Shown in pieces: positions 12,168 through 23,600 of a stretch of 64,000 nucleotides of DNA. The DNA is taken from assembly GCF_002099425.1 (NCBI RefSeq), contig NW_018344185.1, positions 1,468,001 through 1,532,000 of the forward strand, read 5' to 3'. Source of the stretch: Phascolarctos cinereus. Taxonomy: Eukaryota > Chordata > Mammalia > Diprotodontia > Phascolarctidae. A program made the position numbers and the translations under genes. Below the pieces are notes generated by a model. That model had not been told where the DNA came from, did no database searches, and saw only the letters and a list, made by a program, of their open reading frames with translations. The stretch's first letter is position 1, and each line of letters opens with the position of its first letter.

Positions 12168-12290
12168 AAATCAATCAATAAACATTATACACCTACTATG
12201 TGCCAGCCACCATGCTGGCTATGCACCTAAGTGCCGACAATGCAAAAAGACACATGAATCTCTTCAACTAAAGAAATCAATATCTAACTG
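12168..12290 (-). mobile_element. L2 LINE 3' end, antisense
   Basis: 'aatcaatcaataaacattat' followed by 'acacctactatgtgccagcc' is the L2 3' terminus read backwards. Confidence 0.7.
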
Positions 12291-12319
12291 TGGATTTCCA
12301 CGCAGGGTCATCAACACCA

Positions 12320-12430
12320 ACAAGCTTATATGGTAAATCACTTACCATGTGCCAGCTGCTGTGCTAAGGTCTGGTGATACAAAGGAAGGCCAAAACAAAG
12401 TCCTCGCCCCTATGGAGCAAATGGATAAAA
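12320..12430 (-). mobile_element. L2 LINE 3' end fragment, antisense
   Basis: 'cacttaccatgtgccagctg', 'ctgtgctaaggtctggtgat' and 'acaaaggaaggccaaaacaa' give a second, separate L2 end beside the first. Confidence 0.68.
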
Positions 12431-12667
12431 ACCCATGTACTGTTAATCTAGGGGAAGCATCTTTCCTCCCCTTTATAACTTTTAAAAAGGACTTTAGAGG
12501 TCCAAGAAATTGAATGTGCAGACTCCATTGCTTGCTTCTGTCTGGAAGAGATGTCTCCATTGCCTTAGACCTCCTCCGCCAACTGGAGATTCAGACAGAC
12601 TGAGAAGATCAATTTGCAGGGAAATACCCCTACGTGATCTCTGGTAATAACCAAGGTTAGTCTACAG
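12431..12667. other. Unassigned sequence
   Basis: No recognised feature apart from the left copy of the duplication for the next element, 'gtctacag' at 12660-12667. Confidence 0.4.
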
Positions 12668-12844
12668 CAGGGATGGGGAAGCTGCGGCCTCGAGGCAGTA
12701 TGTGGCCTGCTAGGTCCTCAAGTGAGACCCTTTCACCGAATCCAAACAGATTTGTTCTGTGAAATTTGGATTCAGTCAAAGTGCCATACTTGAGGACCTA
12801 GCGGGGCCACATGTCACCTCGAGGCCACAGGTTGCCCACCCCTG
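12668..12844. mobile_element. Palindromic hAT-type MITE with 8-bp target duplications
   Basis: A 177-base element starts 'cagggatgggg' and ends 'cccacccctg', so the ends are inverted copies carrying the CA..TG hAT signature. The inverted repeat runs almost to the middle: 'gcggcctcgag' pairs with 'ctcgaggccac', and 'gctaggtcctcaagt' with 'acttgaggacctagc'. Flanks 'gtctacag' (12660-12667) and 'ctctaaag' (12845-12852) match at 6 of 8 positions, as expected for an 8-bp hAT duplication. It has no coding capacity and depended on a transposase made elsewhere. Confidence 0.85.
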
Positions 12845-12852
12845 CTCTAAAG

Positions 12853-12960
12853 TTGAAATACTCTCTCCCAACCACCTGACTTTGGTTTTCTATTACTCAA
12901 CCTGCCAAATAAGGAAAGTGGCTGAGCAGCCTCTGCTGATTGGCTTCTTTTACCACCTGA
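12853..12960. other. Unassigned sequence
   Basis: Short interval with no recognised feature. Confidence 0.4.
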
Positions 12961-13222
12961 CCAAAAGCTACGCAAAACCGAGTGCACGTGTTAAGTGCTA
13001 AGATTAAAGGAAAGAGCTCACAACTCAATGAGGGAAGACAACACTAGGAAGAGAGCTGAAAAGGGCAAGCAGTGGGTTGGAGGGGAAGAAAGATGAAATC
13101 CAAAGGAGTGTAACTGGGTAGGAAATGAAGGGATGGCTATCCAAGGTGCTCTGCTTAAATGGAGAACCTGGGAGAAGTTGTCAGATTTTCACCTTCTCCA
13201 AGTTCAGGGAGGGAGGCTTCTG
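12960..13222 (-). mobile_element. L2-related dispersed repeat, antisense
   Basis: The stretch 13046-13215 ('gagctgaaaagggcaagcag' through 'tcaccttctccaagttcagg') closely matches the reverse complement of about 15300-15480. Its left part ('gagctcacaactcaatgagg') is the reverse of the L2-type end 'gtgagctccttgacggctgg'. The two copies are in opposite orientation about 2 kb apart. Confidence 0.7.
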
Positions 13223-13355
13223 CATAGTTGCTAGTCCTGTAGTAACTGCTCAGCAGCTGATGCTAATTAGGCAGTTTCTCTTCTAGCCTTTTCTCTTAAT
13301 TTATTAGCCTCCGGTTGAACAGAGATAGGTGGAAGTAATTACTCTTCTGAAAGAA
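13223..13355. other. Unassigned single-copy-looking segment
   Basis: No repeat recognised. It contains 'ctgctcagcagctgatgcta' directly followed by 'attaggcag', bindable by MAF/AP-1-like and homeodomain factors, but this is motif reading only. Confidence 0.3.
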
Positions 13356-13359
13356 TTTA

Positions 13360-13850
13360 GGATCTCTGGTCTGAGGAATTCCCCAACTCTCTCAAGAAGT
13401 TTACATTCTTATGGGACAGACAATTGAAGACAAAACAACAACAACAAAAAATACTATTTACATACAAGATATATACAATGTAATTTGAAGGTAATCTCAT
13501 AAGGAAGGCACTGGAGGGTTGGTTGTCAGGTTTGGTTTTGAGGTGAATCTTGAAGGAAAGCCATGGAAGCCAGTAGTTGGATGTGGGGAAGGAATTAATT
13601 CCAATAATGGGAGACAGCCAATGAAAAAGCACTGAGGTGAGAAATGGAGTATTGGGGAAAAGGAACATTAAGGTCACTGTCACTGGATTGTTAAGTATTT
13701 GGGGAAGCAAAGCATAAGAAAACTGCAAAGGTAGGAAAGGTCCAGGATGTGAAAGGTTAAAAGAAAAACCAGATGTATTTAATCCCAGTGGTAAAAAGGA
13801 GCCACTGGATTTTACTAGGTAAGGCAAAAACATTATCAGACCCACATGTT
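13360..13850 (-). mobile_element. L2 LINE 3' region, antisense
   Basis: Series of antisense L2 blocks: 'agaagtttacattcttatgg', 'ggtgaatcttgaaggaaagc', 'ggattgttaagtatttgggg', 'ggagccactggattttact'. The 162-codon minus-strand frame at 13357-13845 lies wholly inside it and lacks reverse transcriptase motifs. Confidence 0.72.
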
Positions 13851-13904
13851 CGGAAGACCATTCCTAACAAGCCAGTGAGAGAAGATAGTTTAGACTAAGA
13901 AGGC

Positions 13905-14040
13905 ACTCTATTCATTAAACCTTTGTTATGTGAAAATAATTAAAAGAACATCTTTTATTTGTATTTTCCAACTTAAAAAACACTTTTCACATAAGATATC
14001 ATTTTATACTCACAATTTCCCTGTGAGGGAGGGAGTGGGG
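13905..14040 (-). mobile_element. MIR-like fragment, antisense (weak)
   Basis: 'cacttttcacataagatatc' followed by 'cacaatttccctgtgaggg' resembles antisense MIR. Short and degraded. Confidence 0.45.
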
Positions 14041-14169
14041 CAGGAATATAAGGCCAGGCCTGTATCAGATAATTCAAAAGGGAAGATCAGGGATTTAAAG
14101 AATTCTTCTCTCAAGACCCCTTAGCAAATCATTACTATTCCCCATCTTCTTTCCTATTGCAGAAAAAAA

Positions 14170-14420
14170 CCCATAATAATAATAATCACATTTATATAGC
14201 ATTTTACTTGCATAATCTCATTTGATACTCACAATATCTGCTTGAGGTATTCAGTATAGTTAATATCATCCCCATTTTATAGATGAGGAAATTGAAGTTT
14301 AGACAAGTTGAGTGCGTTGCTCAAGTTCATGTTGCTAATAATAGTAGTTGAGTCAGGACTTAAAATCAAAGACATGAATCCAAGCCTAGTCTTTCATCTA
14401 CTCTACAATTTTGCCTTACT
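14170..14420 (-). mobile_element. MIR-type SINE, antisense
   Basis: 'cacatttatatagcatttta', 'tcatccccattttatagatg' and 'aggaaattgaagtttagac' cover most of MIR in reverse. Confidence 0.85.
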
Positions 14421-15184
14421 GTAACAAATTCTATCCTCTTTGGTTTCCAGTGGGGATAATTCTTAGGAAGATAAATTACATAGAAAAAATAATTTTAGCA
14501 AGATTTTAATGTATTTGCCATTTACCAAGTTTGCCCCTTAGCATTCTCTATTAAACCTAGAATCTTCTGACATTGAAAATTGCGTATTTTGGAAGGTTGA
14601 ACCTCCAAAATTGTGTAGTATTTTTCCCATGAAAATAGGACTTGTATTTATTGAAATGTTGCCTTAAATAATGCAAATTGTGGCATATACTGCTCCACTT
14701 CCTTGAATAATTCCTTGAGTACATGCCCATCTAATGTGCTGGAGGTATTTCCCTATAGCTCTTAACATTATAGGAATAAGAGTTCAGCACTAAGGCTGTC
14801 TAGATATTGTATCTCACTCTCACTACACTACTGGTTCATGTCCTTTTCCATACAAGATAAAAATTTACATTGTTCACTCTTGGTGAATCATTGCTCAAAA
14901 ACAAAAATGCCAATACATCAGATAATTTATTTTCACAGGAAATTTTAGCTATATTTCAGAAATGTTAATAAGTATATGTGCAAAAAGAAAATATTTTATG
15001 TGTTCAAGTATTTGAAAAGAATTCGTATGGAGATGGAATTAGAATTCTTTTACACAGTCCAAGAGGGCAAAAATAGGAAAAAATGGGTAGAGACAGAAAA
15101 AAAAAATTAAACTTGATGTAAGGGGGAAAACATTCTAATATTTGCAGCTATCCAAAAGTAGCCTCTGAAAGTAGTGGATTCTTT
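14421..15184. other. Unassigned; contains a short perfect-stem palindrome
   Basis: No gene seen. At 14586-14611, arms attttgga and tccaaaat flank the centre 'aggttgaacc'. It could be the end of an old DNA transposon, but nothing else confirms this. Confidence 0.4.
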
Positions 15185-15612
15185 TTAACTGGAGGTATTC
15201 AAACTCCTAATTCCTTTCATCTTCATCATGCTCCCAGGAATCACATAATCCTTAAAAACTGCACAAAGCTTGGAAATCATACTTCATCAGTACCCTTTGA
15301 CCCTCGGACCCATCCTTCCCTGAGTTTGGAGAAGGTGAAGTACAGAGAGCTTCTTCCAGATTCTCCATTTAAGGAGGGCATCTTGGCCAGCCATCTTTTC
15401 ATTTCCTACCCATTTGCACTCCTTTGGACTTCATCTTTCATTCCTCACAACTCATTGCTTGCCCTTTTCAGCTTTCTTTCGTGTGTTATTTTTCCCCATT
15501 AGGTTGTGAGCTCCTTGACGGCTGGGACTGTCTTTTGCCTTCCTTTGTCACTCAAACATTTGACAGTATCTGGCACATAGTTATGAACTGAATACATTTT
15601 TATTGACCAACT
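15185..15612 (+). mobile_element. L2-related repeat with L2 3' end
   Basis: The end 'ggttgtgagctccttgacgg' and 'acatttttattgaccaactg' is the L2 terminus. The upstream 170 bases are matched in reverse at 13046-13215, showing the repeat extends beyond the last 130 bases. Confidence 0.72.
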
Positions 15613-15724
15613 GACTAATTTGATGCAAGGACTGGTTAACTAGTTATTGAACATGTAAAGAAGATTCTGTTTAGGTAAGTAATGGATCAAATGATCACTG
15701 ATTTTGGTTTTTAAAGCCTTGTAC
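15613..15724. other. Unassigned spacer
   Basis: No recognised feature. Confidence 0.4.
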
Positions 15725-15955
15725 AATGTGACCCAAATTTATCTTTATGGTCTCAACATACAGCATTCCCCTTCCAAAACTCTTCAGGTCCAACCTTGTA
15801 ATTAACTTACTGGCATGTATTTTGAGTTTATTCCTTATATACATGTGTGTCTACATGTTCTCTAGATATAATATAAGCTCCTTGAGATCATTATTCTGTT
15901 TGTTTATTTTCATATCCCCAGTGTCTCACCTAATGACTGGCACATAATCAATTAG
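15725..15955 (+). mobile_element. L2 LINE 3' end
   Basis: 'tataagctccttgagatcat', 'catatccccagtgtctcacc' and 'atgactggcacataatca' form the sense 3' end. It abuts an antisense L2 3' end at 15956. Confidence 0.75.
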
Positions 15956-16990
15956 TAAATATTTATTAAGTGCTTACTATGTGCCAGTCACTGTGCTAAG
16001 TGTTGAACAAACAAACAAACAAACAAAAAAAGGCAAAAGACAGTCCCTGTCCTCAAAGACCTTACAATTTAATAACGGGGAAAAGTTGGAAACCGATATA
16101 TGCAAAACAAGCTATGTACAGGATAAATAGGAAATAAAAGGGAGAAAGCACTGGAATGGAAAGGGGTTAGAGATTTCCTATGGATGGTATGGTACTAGTT
16201 GGGACTTACAGGAAGCCCTGGAGATCAATAGTTGAAGTGGAGGAGGGAGAGCATTCCATGCATGGTAACAGCCAAAGACAATGTACGGAGCTAAGATATG
16301 GAGTGACTTATTGGTAGAACAGCTGGGAGGCCAGTGTTAAGTCCAAAAAGTATGTAGTGGGGGGTAGACAATACTAAGGCTGGAAGGTAGGAGGGGCTAG
16401 GTTATGAAGGGCTTTGAATGCCCAACAGAGCATTTTGTATTTGATCCTGGAGGCAATAGGAAGCCACTAGAGTTTATTGAGAGGGGGGTTATATGTAAAG
16501 TAATTAGACCTGAATTTTTACAAAACTCACTTAAGTTGCTGAATGGAGAATGAATTAGAGTAGGGAGACATGTGAGGCAAATAGACGCATCAGCAGGCTA
16601 TTGCAGCAATAAATGTGTGAAGTAATGAAGCTCTACACTTAGAATGGTGGCAATGTCAAAGAAGAAAAGTGTGAGTATTAAAGAGATGTTATAAAGGTGA
16701 CCTCAATAGACTTATTAGCAATAGGTTGGATATGAGTGAAGGATGAGAGATAGGAATCTAGGATGGTTCCTAGGCTGGGAGACTGAGTGACTGCAAGGAT
16801 AGTGTTACCCTCTACAGGAGTAAGGAAGGTAGGAGAGGGGAGTTTAAGGAAAAAGATAGGGAGTTATGTTTTAGACATAGTGAGTTTGAGATGTCTACTA
16901 GATAGTCAATTCAAGATGTCTAAAAGGCAGTGGAGATGCAAGATTGGAAGTCAGCAGAGAGATTGAGGCAGGAAAGGTATTTCATAAATG
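15956..16990 (-). mobile_element. L2 LINE 3' region, antisense, about 1 kb
   Basis: Starts with 'aaatatttattaagtgctta' and 'ctatgtgccagtcactgtgc'. Continues through 'aggcaaaagacagtccctgt', 'aggttatgaagggctttgaa' and 'ttttgtatttgatcctggag', then degrades toward 16990. One of the longest continuous L2 stretches in the window. An (AAAC)n run lies at 16005-16026. Confidence 0.82.
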
Positions 16991-17784
16991 CTTATTGAAA
17001 TTGACTCATTTTTTTCCCTAACCCGATATTCTGTGCTTTTGAGAAAAAAGGGATTTATATGTTTCAAGAAATCATTCCTCAAACTCTGGCATCTGTATCT
17101 TGGGAGTCCTCAGCCCAAAGGTTTCAGCCAAATGCAAACCAGTTCTAAAGAACCAAGAGCAACAGTCACAAAACCCACTAACCAAAAGAACTACCACAAG
17201 AAAAACTGTAAATACAACCAACTACCTGAGGATAGAAAGTTCCACAAAGATTACAGCTCTAGAAAGAAAAGCAATTTTCCCCTTCTTTTTTTTAAATTCC
17301 TTTCATTTCTCCCCCAATGGTTCTCAGTAGTTTAAACTGTTGCTTTTTACAAATCAAAGATTACCACACTTCCCCCAAGTGTTATAATACTACTATCAAA
17401 GAAGAATACACTAAAGAGAGAAATTATAATTATATTTTTCTATTCTTTGTTATATTACTCTCTAGTGTATTCTAGAATTACAAGTGCCAAAATCTTATAT
17501 TCTCTTTTTTTTACGTCCTACGATCACACAAGTTATTTGGTTATTTGGCTCTTTAAAGGTAAATTGTTCTTCCCCTACCCTCCCCCTCTTCATTCCATCC
17601 TCCATGGAGGAAGTGGAAAGACAAATTTTATCTAATTATTTTTTCAAGAAGGCATTTCTGCAATATGATCTTCCTGCCATAAGCATACATTCCTGTGCTC
17701 TTTTGGGCTTAGGCCATGGACATTTTATGAATCCTATGCAAAATTAACAAAATCATAGCATGTTAGAGTAGAAAGGAGGCTATG
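16991..17784. other. Unassigned AT-rich sequence
   Basis: Open frames of 115 (16988-17335) and 87 codons (17484-17747) exist but have ordinary AT-rich composition and no recognisable domain. I do not call them genes. Confidence 0.4.
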
Positions 17785-17945
17785 TTTAGAGTTAGGGAAT
17801 ATTGACTTGCTCTTGGTTCTGTTACTTATTACCTATGTGACCTGAACAAATCACTCCACCCCTCTGAGCCTCATAACATATAACATGAGGTGGAAGGCTA
17901 GATAATTTCTAAGTTCCCTTCTGACACTAGATTATATGATCCTAA
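17785..17945 (+). mobile_element. CORE-SINE (THER type)
   Basis: 'ctcttggttctgttacttat', 'cctctgagcctcataacata', then the THER-type end 'ctaagttcccttctgacac'. Confidence 0.75.
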
Positions 17946-18534
17946 GGCATTAATAACAAGTGTTTTGATCTTGACTGGTAAGGGCAAACTGACTAAAAAG
18001 CAAAGATATAACTCCTAGCGTTGCTAAAAAGGACATCTATCTCACTTAGTGATAAAAGGCACTGGAAGGATTTTGGAAAGAATAAGAATCTGTAATTCCC
18101 CTAAGAAACTAAACTTCTGAAAGAAGCAAAAATATATATGCAATGTTGAAGAGACCCCCATCCCTGAGGGTTTCTGAACATAAACTGAAGCCCTGTAACC
18201 TAGGAGTCATGATCATGATGTTTTATTTTATTGGTACGCATACTTTCATTCCATTCTTATAAAATCTGAAGATAAAACAAAAACATGCGTGGTTTCAGAC
18301 ATTGGTATCTGACTTCCTGGGACAAAGATGATTGGTGCTGTGCAATTATATTCTCTGATTCCTTCCCAAGATTTTATCTTCTGAAATCCCCTTACACAAA
18401 GCCGATGTTCAAACCACAAAAATTGGAAAGAGAACTCTTAATATTTATACAAGTGGATAGCTAATGTTTGGCAAATATTGTTCTCAGGTCTTAAAAGAAT
18501 GTCTTAGCTGAAACAAAATTGATCTCCTTTCAAA
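17946..18534. other. Unassigned sequence
   Basis: No gene, RNA or repeat that I can support. Confidence 0.4.
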
Positions 18535-18655
18535 CCTCCAATAGAATGTAGGTTTCCCTAGCACAGGGACCATTTTTTTTCTTTTGTGTGTCCAGGGCCT
18601 AGAACAGCCATTGACACATAGTAGATGCCTAATAAATGTTTATTCAATTAGGTTG
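18535..18655 (+). mobile_element. L2 LINE 3' end
   Basis: 'atagaatgtaggtttcccta', 'cattgacacatagtagatgc' and 'ctaataaatgtttattcaat'. Confidence 0.8.
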
Positions 18656-19419
18656 AACTGTTCTTGTTGGTGGTCAGAAGTATTAGAGCAAAGTAAGTAA
18701 AGGAGAGAACCGAATGGAAAAAAGCAAAACTACCAAATAAATACAAGGTAATTCACATTTCTAATCTTTAGTGGTTAAACCCCAAATAGATCTCAAAGTA
18801 GTTTAACTTACCCTATTTGAATAGCAAAGGAAGCCGTGAGGAAAGCAAGAGTGTGCTTTAGTAGAAAATAGTCATTGAAGAGAGTTCAATGAGGTTCTCA
18901 CATAGGAGAGAGGAATTGCAGAATTGTATCCCAACAAGCAAAGTTCATAATCCTGGGATAGAGATGCTGTCTCTGGAAGAAGACTTCTCTTTTGATGTTT
19001 CCAAAAAAGGACTTCCAAGTAGCTGTCTGAATATCCATTCAGTTTTTAACTGATAGCATTAGGGGACAAAGCAAACTTCAAAGGGAGAAAGGTACCCGAC
19101 TACCTAGATTTATTTTCTTTGAAGGATTGCTAAAGTTTTCCAAATGTGTACAAATATAACTAGTGAGCTATTATTTTGATATTTATTACATATATTAATT
19201 GTATTAAAGCAGAAAAATAAAATTAATTATAACCATATTCATTAATAAGTAATTAAAATGTAGGTATTTTTTCAATTTCTCAAAAAGTTTCCATCATCGC
19301 AAGGGATTAATTGGCTGCTGTCGTAAACAACTGAAGATAGCAACTCATTATGCATAGCACCTGGTGACTAAACAGAGTAGCTATGCCTATACAAACTGTC
19401 AAAGAAAACTTTCAGGCTA
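18656..19419. other. Unassigned; possible conserved non-coding segment at 19265-19385
   Basis: Repeat-free by eye. The part 19290-19380 has unusually varied composition for this window, with 'gcaagggattaattggctgc', an octamer-like 'attatgcata' and the E-box cacctg. No coding potential. Confidence 0.3.
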
Positions 19420-19706
19420 TAAGTAACATAGTTTCAGAGTTGGAAGGGATCTCAGAGATACCTTAGTCCAATTTAGACCTATGCAGATCCCCCTCAGCAT
19501 CTATGACAAGTGTTTTTTCCAAATTTTGGAAATCTATAGTAATGGTGAAGCCAAACTTGGGATGGGAGACATCTTATTTCCCTTCAGAAATTTTAAATAA
19601 GTTCTTCCCTATATCTGCCTTTCAGTAGTTCTATCTATTCCTCCTAATTCTGCCCTATGCAGTCAATAAGTATAGATATAATCCCTCTTCCCCATAATAA
19701 CACTTC
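19420..19706 (-). mobile_element. CR1/L3 LINE 3' end, antisense
   Basis: 'cagagttggaagggatctca' at the left is the reverse of the CR1/L3 terminus. Further on, 'aataagttcttccctatatc' and 'taatccctcttccccataat' match the 3' part. Cut at 19706 by the following L1. Confidence 0.75.
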
Positions 19707-22605
19707 AAATTGAAACAATAATTAGGAGCTCTTTTGCCCAACTGTATGCCAATAAATCTGACAATGTAAATGAAATGGATGAATATTTAAAAATATATAA
19801 ATTGCCCAGATGAATGGAAGAGGAAAAAATATTTTCAAAAAACAATTGTAGGAAAAAAATTGAAGAAGCAATCAATGAAATCTCTGAAAAAATTCTCCAG
19901 GGCCAGATGGATTTGTAAGTGAATTCTATCAAACATTTAAAGAACAACTACTTCCAATACTATGTAACTATTTAGAAAAATAGTTATGATATGATGTTAA
20001 TATGATTAATATGATATTAATACCTAAACCAAGAAGAGCCAAAACAGAGAAAAATCATTACAGACCAATTTCCCTAATAAATATTGATGCAAAAATTTTA
20101 AAGAAAATATTAGCAAAGAGATTACAGCAATTTATCACCAGAATAATACAATCTGACCAGGTGAGATATATACCATGAATGCAGTTTGGTTCAGTTTTAG
20201 GAAAACTATCCACATATTTGACTATATCAATAACAAAATTTAACGATAATTATGTCAATAGATGCAGAAGAAGCTTTTGACAAAATACAACACCCAATCC
20301 TATTAAAAAGTACTAGAGGGTATAAGAATAGAGCTTTATTTAAAATGACAAGTAGTATCTATCTAAAACCAGCAGCACCCATTATATGTAATGAGAATAA
20401 GCTAGAAGCATTTCCAATAAGATCAAGGGTGAAACAAGAATACAAAGTATCACCACTATTATTCAATATTATACTAGAAAATTTAGCTTTAACAGTAAGA
20501 GAAGAAAAAGAAATTGAAAGAATTAGATTAGGCAAAGAGGAAACGAAACTCTCACTCTTTGCAGATGATATGATGTTATGCTTAGAGATCTACTTGAAAC
20601 AATTAACAATTTTAGCAAAGTTGCAGGATATAAAATAAACCCATGTAAATCATCAGCATTTTTTAATGTGGCCAACAGAGCCCGGTAGCAAGAGATAGAA
20701 AGAGAAATTCCACTTGAAATAATTGCAGACAATATGAAATATTTGTGATTATACCTGCCAAGACAAACCCAGGAAATATATGAACACATTTACAAAACAC
20801 TTTTCACGCAAAGTTAGATCTAAACAAAATATTAATTGCTCCTGGGTAGGCCAAGCTAATATAATATGATAACAATCATAATCCTATCTAAATAAATTTA
20901 CTTATTCAGTTTCATACCAAAGAAACTACCACAAATTATTTTGTAAAGCCAGAAAAAATAATAACAAAATTCATCTGGAAGAACAGAAGTTCAAGAATAT
21001 CAAGTGAATGAATGAAAAAAAATGCAAAGAAAAGTGGCCCAGTTGTACCATATATAAAACTATTTTATAAAGCAGCAATCATCAAAACTATTTTGTACTG
21101 GCTAAGAAATACAGCAGTGTTATCAGTGTAATAGATTAGATACACAAGACAGTAGTAAATGATTATAGTAAACTACTGTTTGATAAACTCAAAAATTCCA
21201 GCTTCTGAGATAAGAAGTCACTATTTGACAAAAACCACTTGGGAAAACTGGAAAATAGTAAGGCAGAAACTAGGCATAAACCAATATCTCACACCCTATA
21301 CCAAATTAAGGTCAAAATGGGTACATGATTTAGTCATAAAGGCTGATATTATAAGCAAATTAGGAGAACAAGGAATGGTTTATCTGTCAGATCTATGGAG
21401 AAGGGAAGAATTTATGACCAAGCAAAAGACAGAGAACATTATTAAATGCAAAATGGATAATTTGGATTACATTAAATTAAAAAGTTTTTGCACAAGCAAA
21501 ATCAACACAACCAATATTAAAAGAAAAGCAGAAATCTGGGAAACAATTTTTACATCAATTGTTTCTTATAAAGGCCTAATTTCTCAAATATATAGACAAC
21601 TGAATCAAATTTATAAGAATACAAGTCATTCCCCAATTGATATATGGTCAAAGGATATGAACAGGTAATTATCAGATGAAGAAATTAAAGCTATCTATAG
21701 TCACAAGAAAAATGCTCTAAGTCACTATTGATTAGAGAAATTCAAATAAAAATAACTGTGAGGTACCACCTCATAAATATCAGATTGGCTAATATGCCAG
21801 AAAAGGAAAATCATAAATGTTGGAGAGGATGTAGGAAAGTTTGGACACTAATGCATTGTTGATGGAGTTAGGAACTGATCCAACCATTCTGGAGAACAAT
21901 TTGGAACTATGCCCAAAGGCTATAAAACCATGCATATCCTTTGATCCAGCAATAACACATCTAGGTCTGTATCCCAAAAAGACTGTAAAAAATGGAAAAG
22001 GACTCACATGTACAAAAATAGTCATAGCAACTCTTTTTATGGTAGCAAAAAAAAAAAACCCTGGAAATTGAAGGGATGCCCATCAATTGGGGAATGGCTG
22101 AACAAGTTGTGTATGATGTAACGGAATATTATTGTGCTGTAAGAAATGATGAGCAGGCAGATTTCAAAAACACCTGGAAAGACTTATACAAACTGATGCT
22201 CAGTGGAGTGAGTAGAACCAGGAGAACACTGTACACAGTAATAGCAACACTGTGTGATGGTTGACTACTACTGACTTCACTCTTCTCAGGAGCACAATGA
22301 TTCAAGACAATTCCAAAAGACTTCTGATGGAAAAGCCTATCCACATCCAGAGAAAGAACTATGGAGTCTGAATGCTGATGATGTCATACTATTTTCACTT
22401 TTTTTGTGTCTTTTTCCTTTTGTTCTGTTCCTTCTTTCACAGCATGACTAATGTGGAAATATGTTTACATGATTGCAAATTTGTAACCTATATTACATTT
22501 CTTGCCATCTTGAGGAGGGGTGGTGGAAGGGAGGGAGGGAGGTAGAAAAAATTTTGAATCTCAAAATCTTATAAAAAAATGAATGTTGAAAATAATTGAC
22601 GAACA
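19707..22605 (+). mobile_element. L1 LINE, 5'-truncated: ORF2 reverse transcriptase to 3' end
   Basis: Only the last 2.9 kb of L1 is present. The translated frames show ORF2 pieces: 'MSIDAEEAFDKIQHPILL' at 20252 and the catalytic-site motif 'LFADDMMLCLE' near 20560 (reverse transcriptase, aspartate pair present). The C-terminal domain follows at 21159-21668 ('DYIKLKSFCTSKINTTNIK'). Frames shift and stop repeatedly, so it is dead. After ORF2 comes the marsupial L1 3' end ('agaaatgatgagcaggcag', 'catccagagaaagaactatg', a G-rich stretch and an A-rich tail near 22575). It lies against a CR1 fragment at 19706 and probably inserted into it, though CR1 does not clearly resume. Confidence 0.9.
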
Positions 22606-23255
22606 ATGTCAGTGTTGATTGGCACTGAGTTTGTAGTTCTCTGAAACAACTGGATGGTAATTTTGTTTGTTTGTTTGTTTCCTAGAACACACCTTTTCTG
22701 GACACACTTTTCCCATTAAATACTTATGTAGTTTATTTTTTTTATAGGAAGTATTCCCCATCAAGTAAAATTATGCAAATGTTCCTTTTGACATACAACC
22801 TCATTTTAATTGCATCAGTTTCTAGAATACTACCAAGTCTCCTCAATGAAATATATGTTCATTCAAAAGAGATGAGTGTTACAATCCATATTAGGACAAT
22901 GAAATGGTAGAAAGCAATTGAACATCTCAGATTTCAACATTATATTAAGTGAGTTATCCATTGAGTTAGAAATATATACTTTTAGATGATTTAGATATAG
23001 ATAAAATTGGAAAAAATGGAGATAGAAAATGAACTTGGCCAAGAATTCAAAACCTATATGCTAATATATCAAATATCTCAATATTTATTACTTACCCTTC
23101 CCTGTACACAGCTGTTATGTTCCCATCTTCCTAGTTTTCTCGTGCAATTTCCCCTTTTGACTATGCCAATTACATCACTACTTATCAAAGCCAGTCAAAA
23201 TCTTCTCAGCTCCAAAAAGCCTTTCTTTATTATTCCATCTGTACTTGAGTACCTT
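22606..23255. other. Unassigned AT-rich sequence
   Basis: Contains a (TTTG)n run at about 22660-22680. The 84-codon frame at 23007-23261 has no recognisable similarity. Confidence 0.4.
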
Positions 23256-23440
23256 GCTTAATTTCATTAGCATTTATTGCTTTTATTATTATTTTATTAG
23301 CTTTTATATGTATTGCCTTGTATTATATTTATATGTCTGATCATTTCTCTTAGACCTTATACTACCTACCATAGGGCAGGGACAATATATTTACATTTTT
23401 ATAGCACCTAGTACAGTGATTTAATGTAGTGACAATTTAA
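23256..23440 (+). mobile_element. L2 LINE 3' end, degraded
   Basis: 'ataccatagggcaggg'-like block ('ctaccatagggcagggacaa') followed by 'tatagcacctagtacagtga' is a decayed sense L2 terminus. Confidence 0.55.
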
Positions 23441-23484
23441 GAAATTTCTGTTTGATGGATGGATGGAAGAATGAAATTATAGAT

Positions 23485-23600
23485 GAATATATTTAGTTCT
23501 TATAATTTGCAAAGCACACTCTAAGTTCTAAGAATACAAATAGAAAAGGCAAGAATCCCTGTTCTCAAGGAACTCACATTTTGATAGGTGACAGTGCATT
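23485..23600 (-). mobile_element. L2 LINE fragment, antisense
   Basis: 'caaatagaaaaggcaagaat', 'ccctgttctcaaggaactca' and 'cattttgataggtgaca' match antisense L2. Confidence 0.6.

Noticed and set aside
13357-13845. 162-codon minus-strand frame
   Set aside because: Lies entirely in an antisense L2 3' region and shows no polymerase or other domain.
16988-17747. 115- and 87-codon frames as small host genes
   Set aside because: Ordinary for AT-rich random sequence; no domain, splice or promoter signal that I could support.
20252-21668. 128- and 169-codon frames as host genes
   Set aside because: They carry L1 ORF2 reverse transcriptase and C-terminal motifs in one broken L1.
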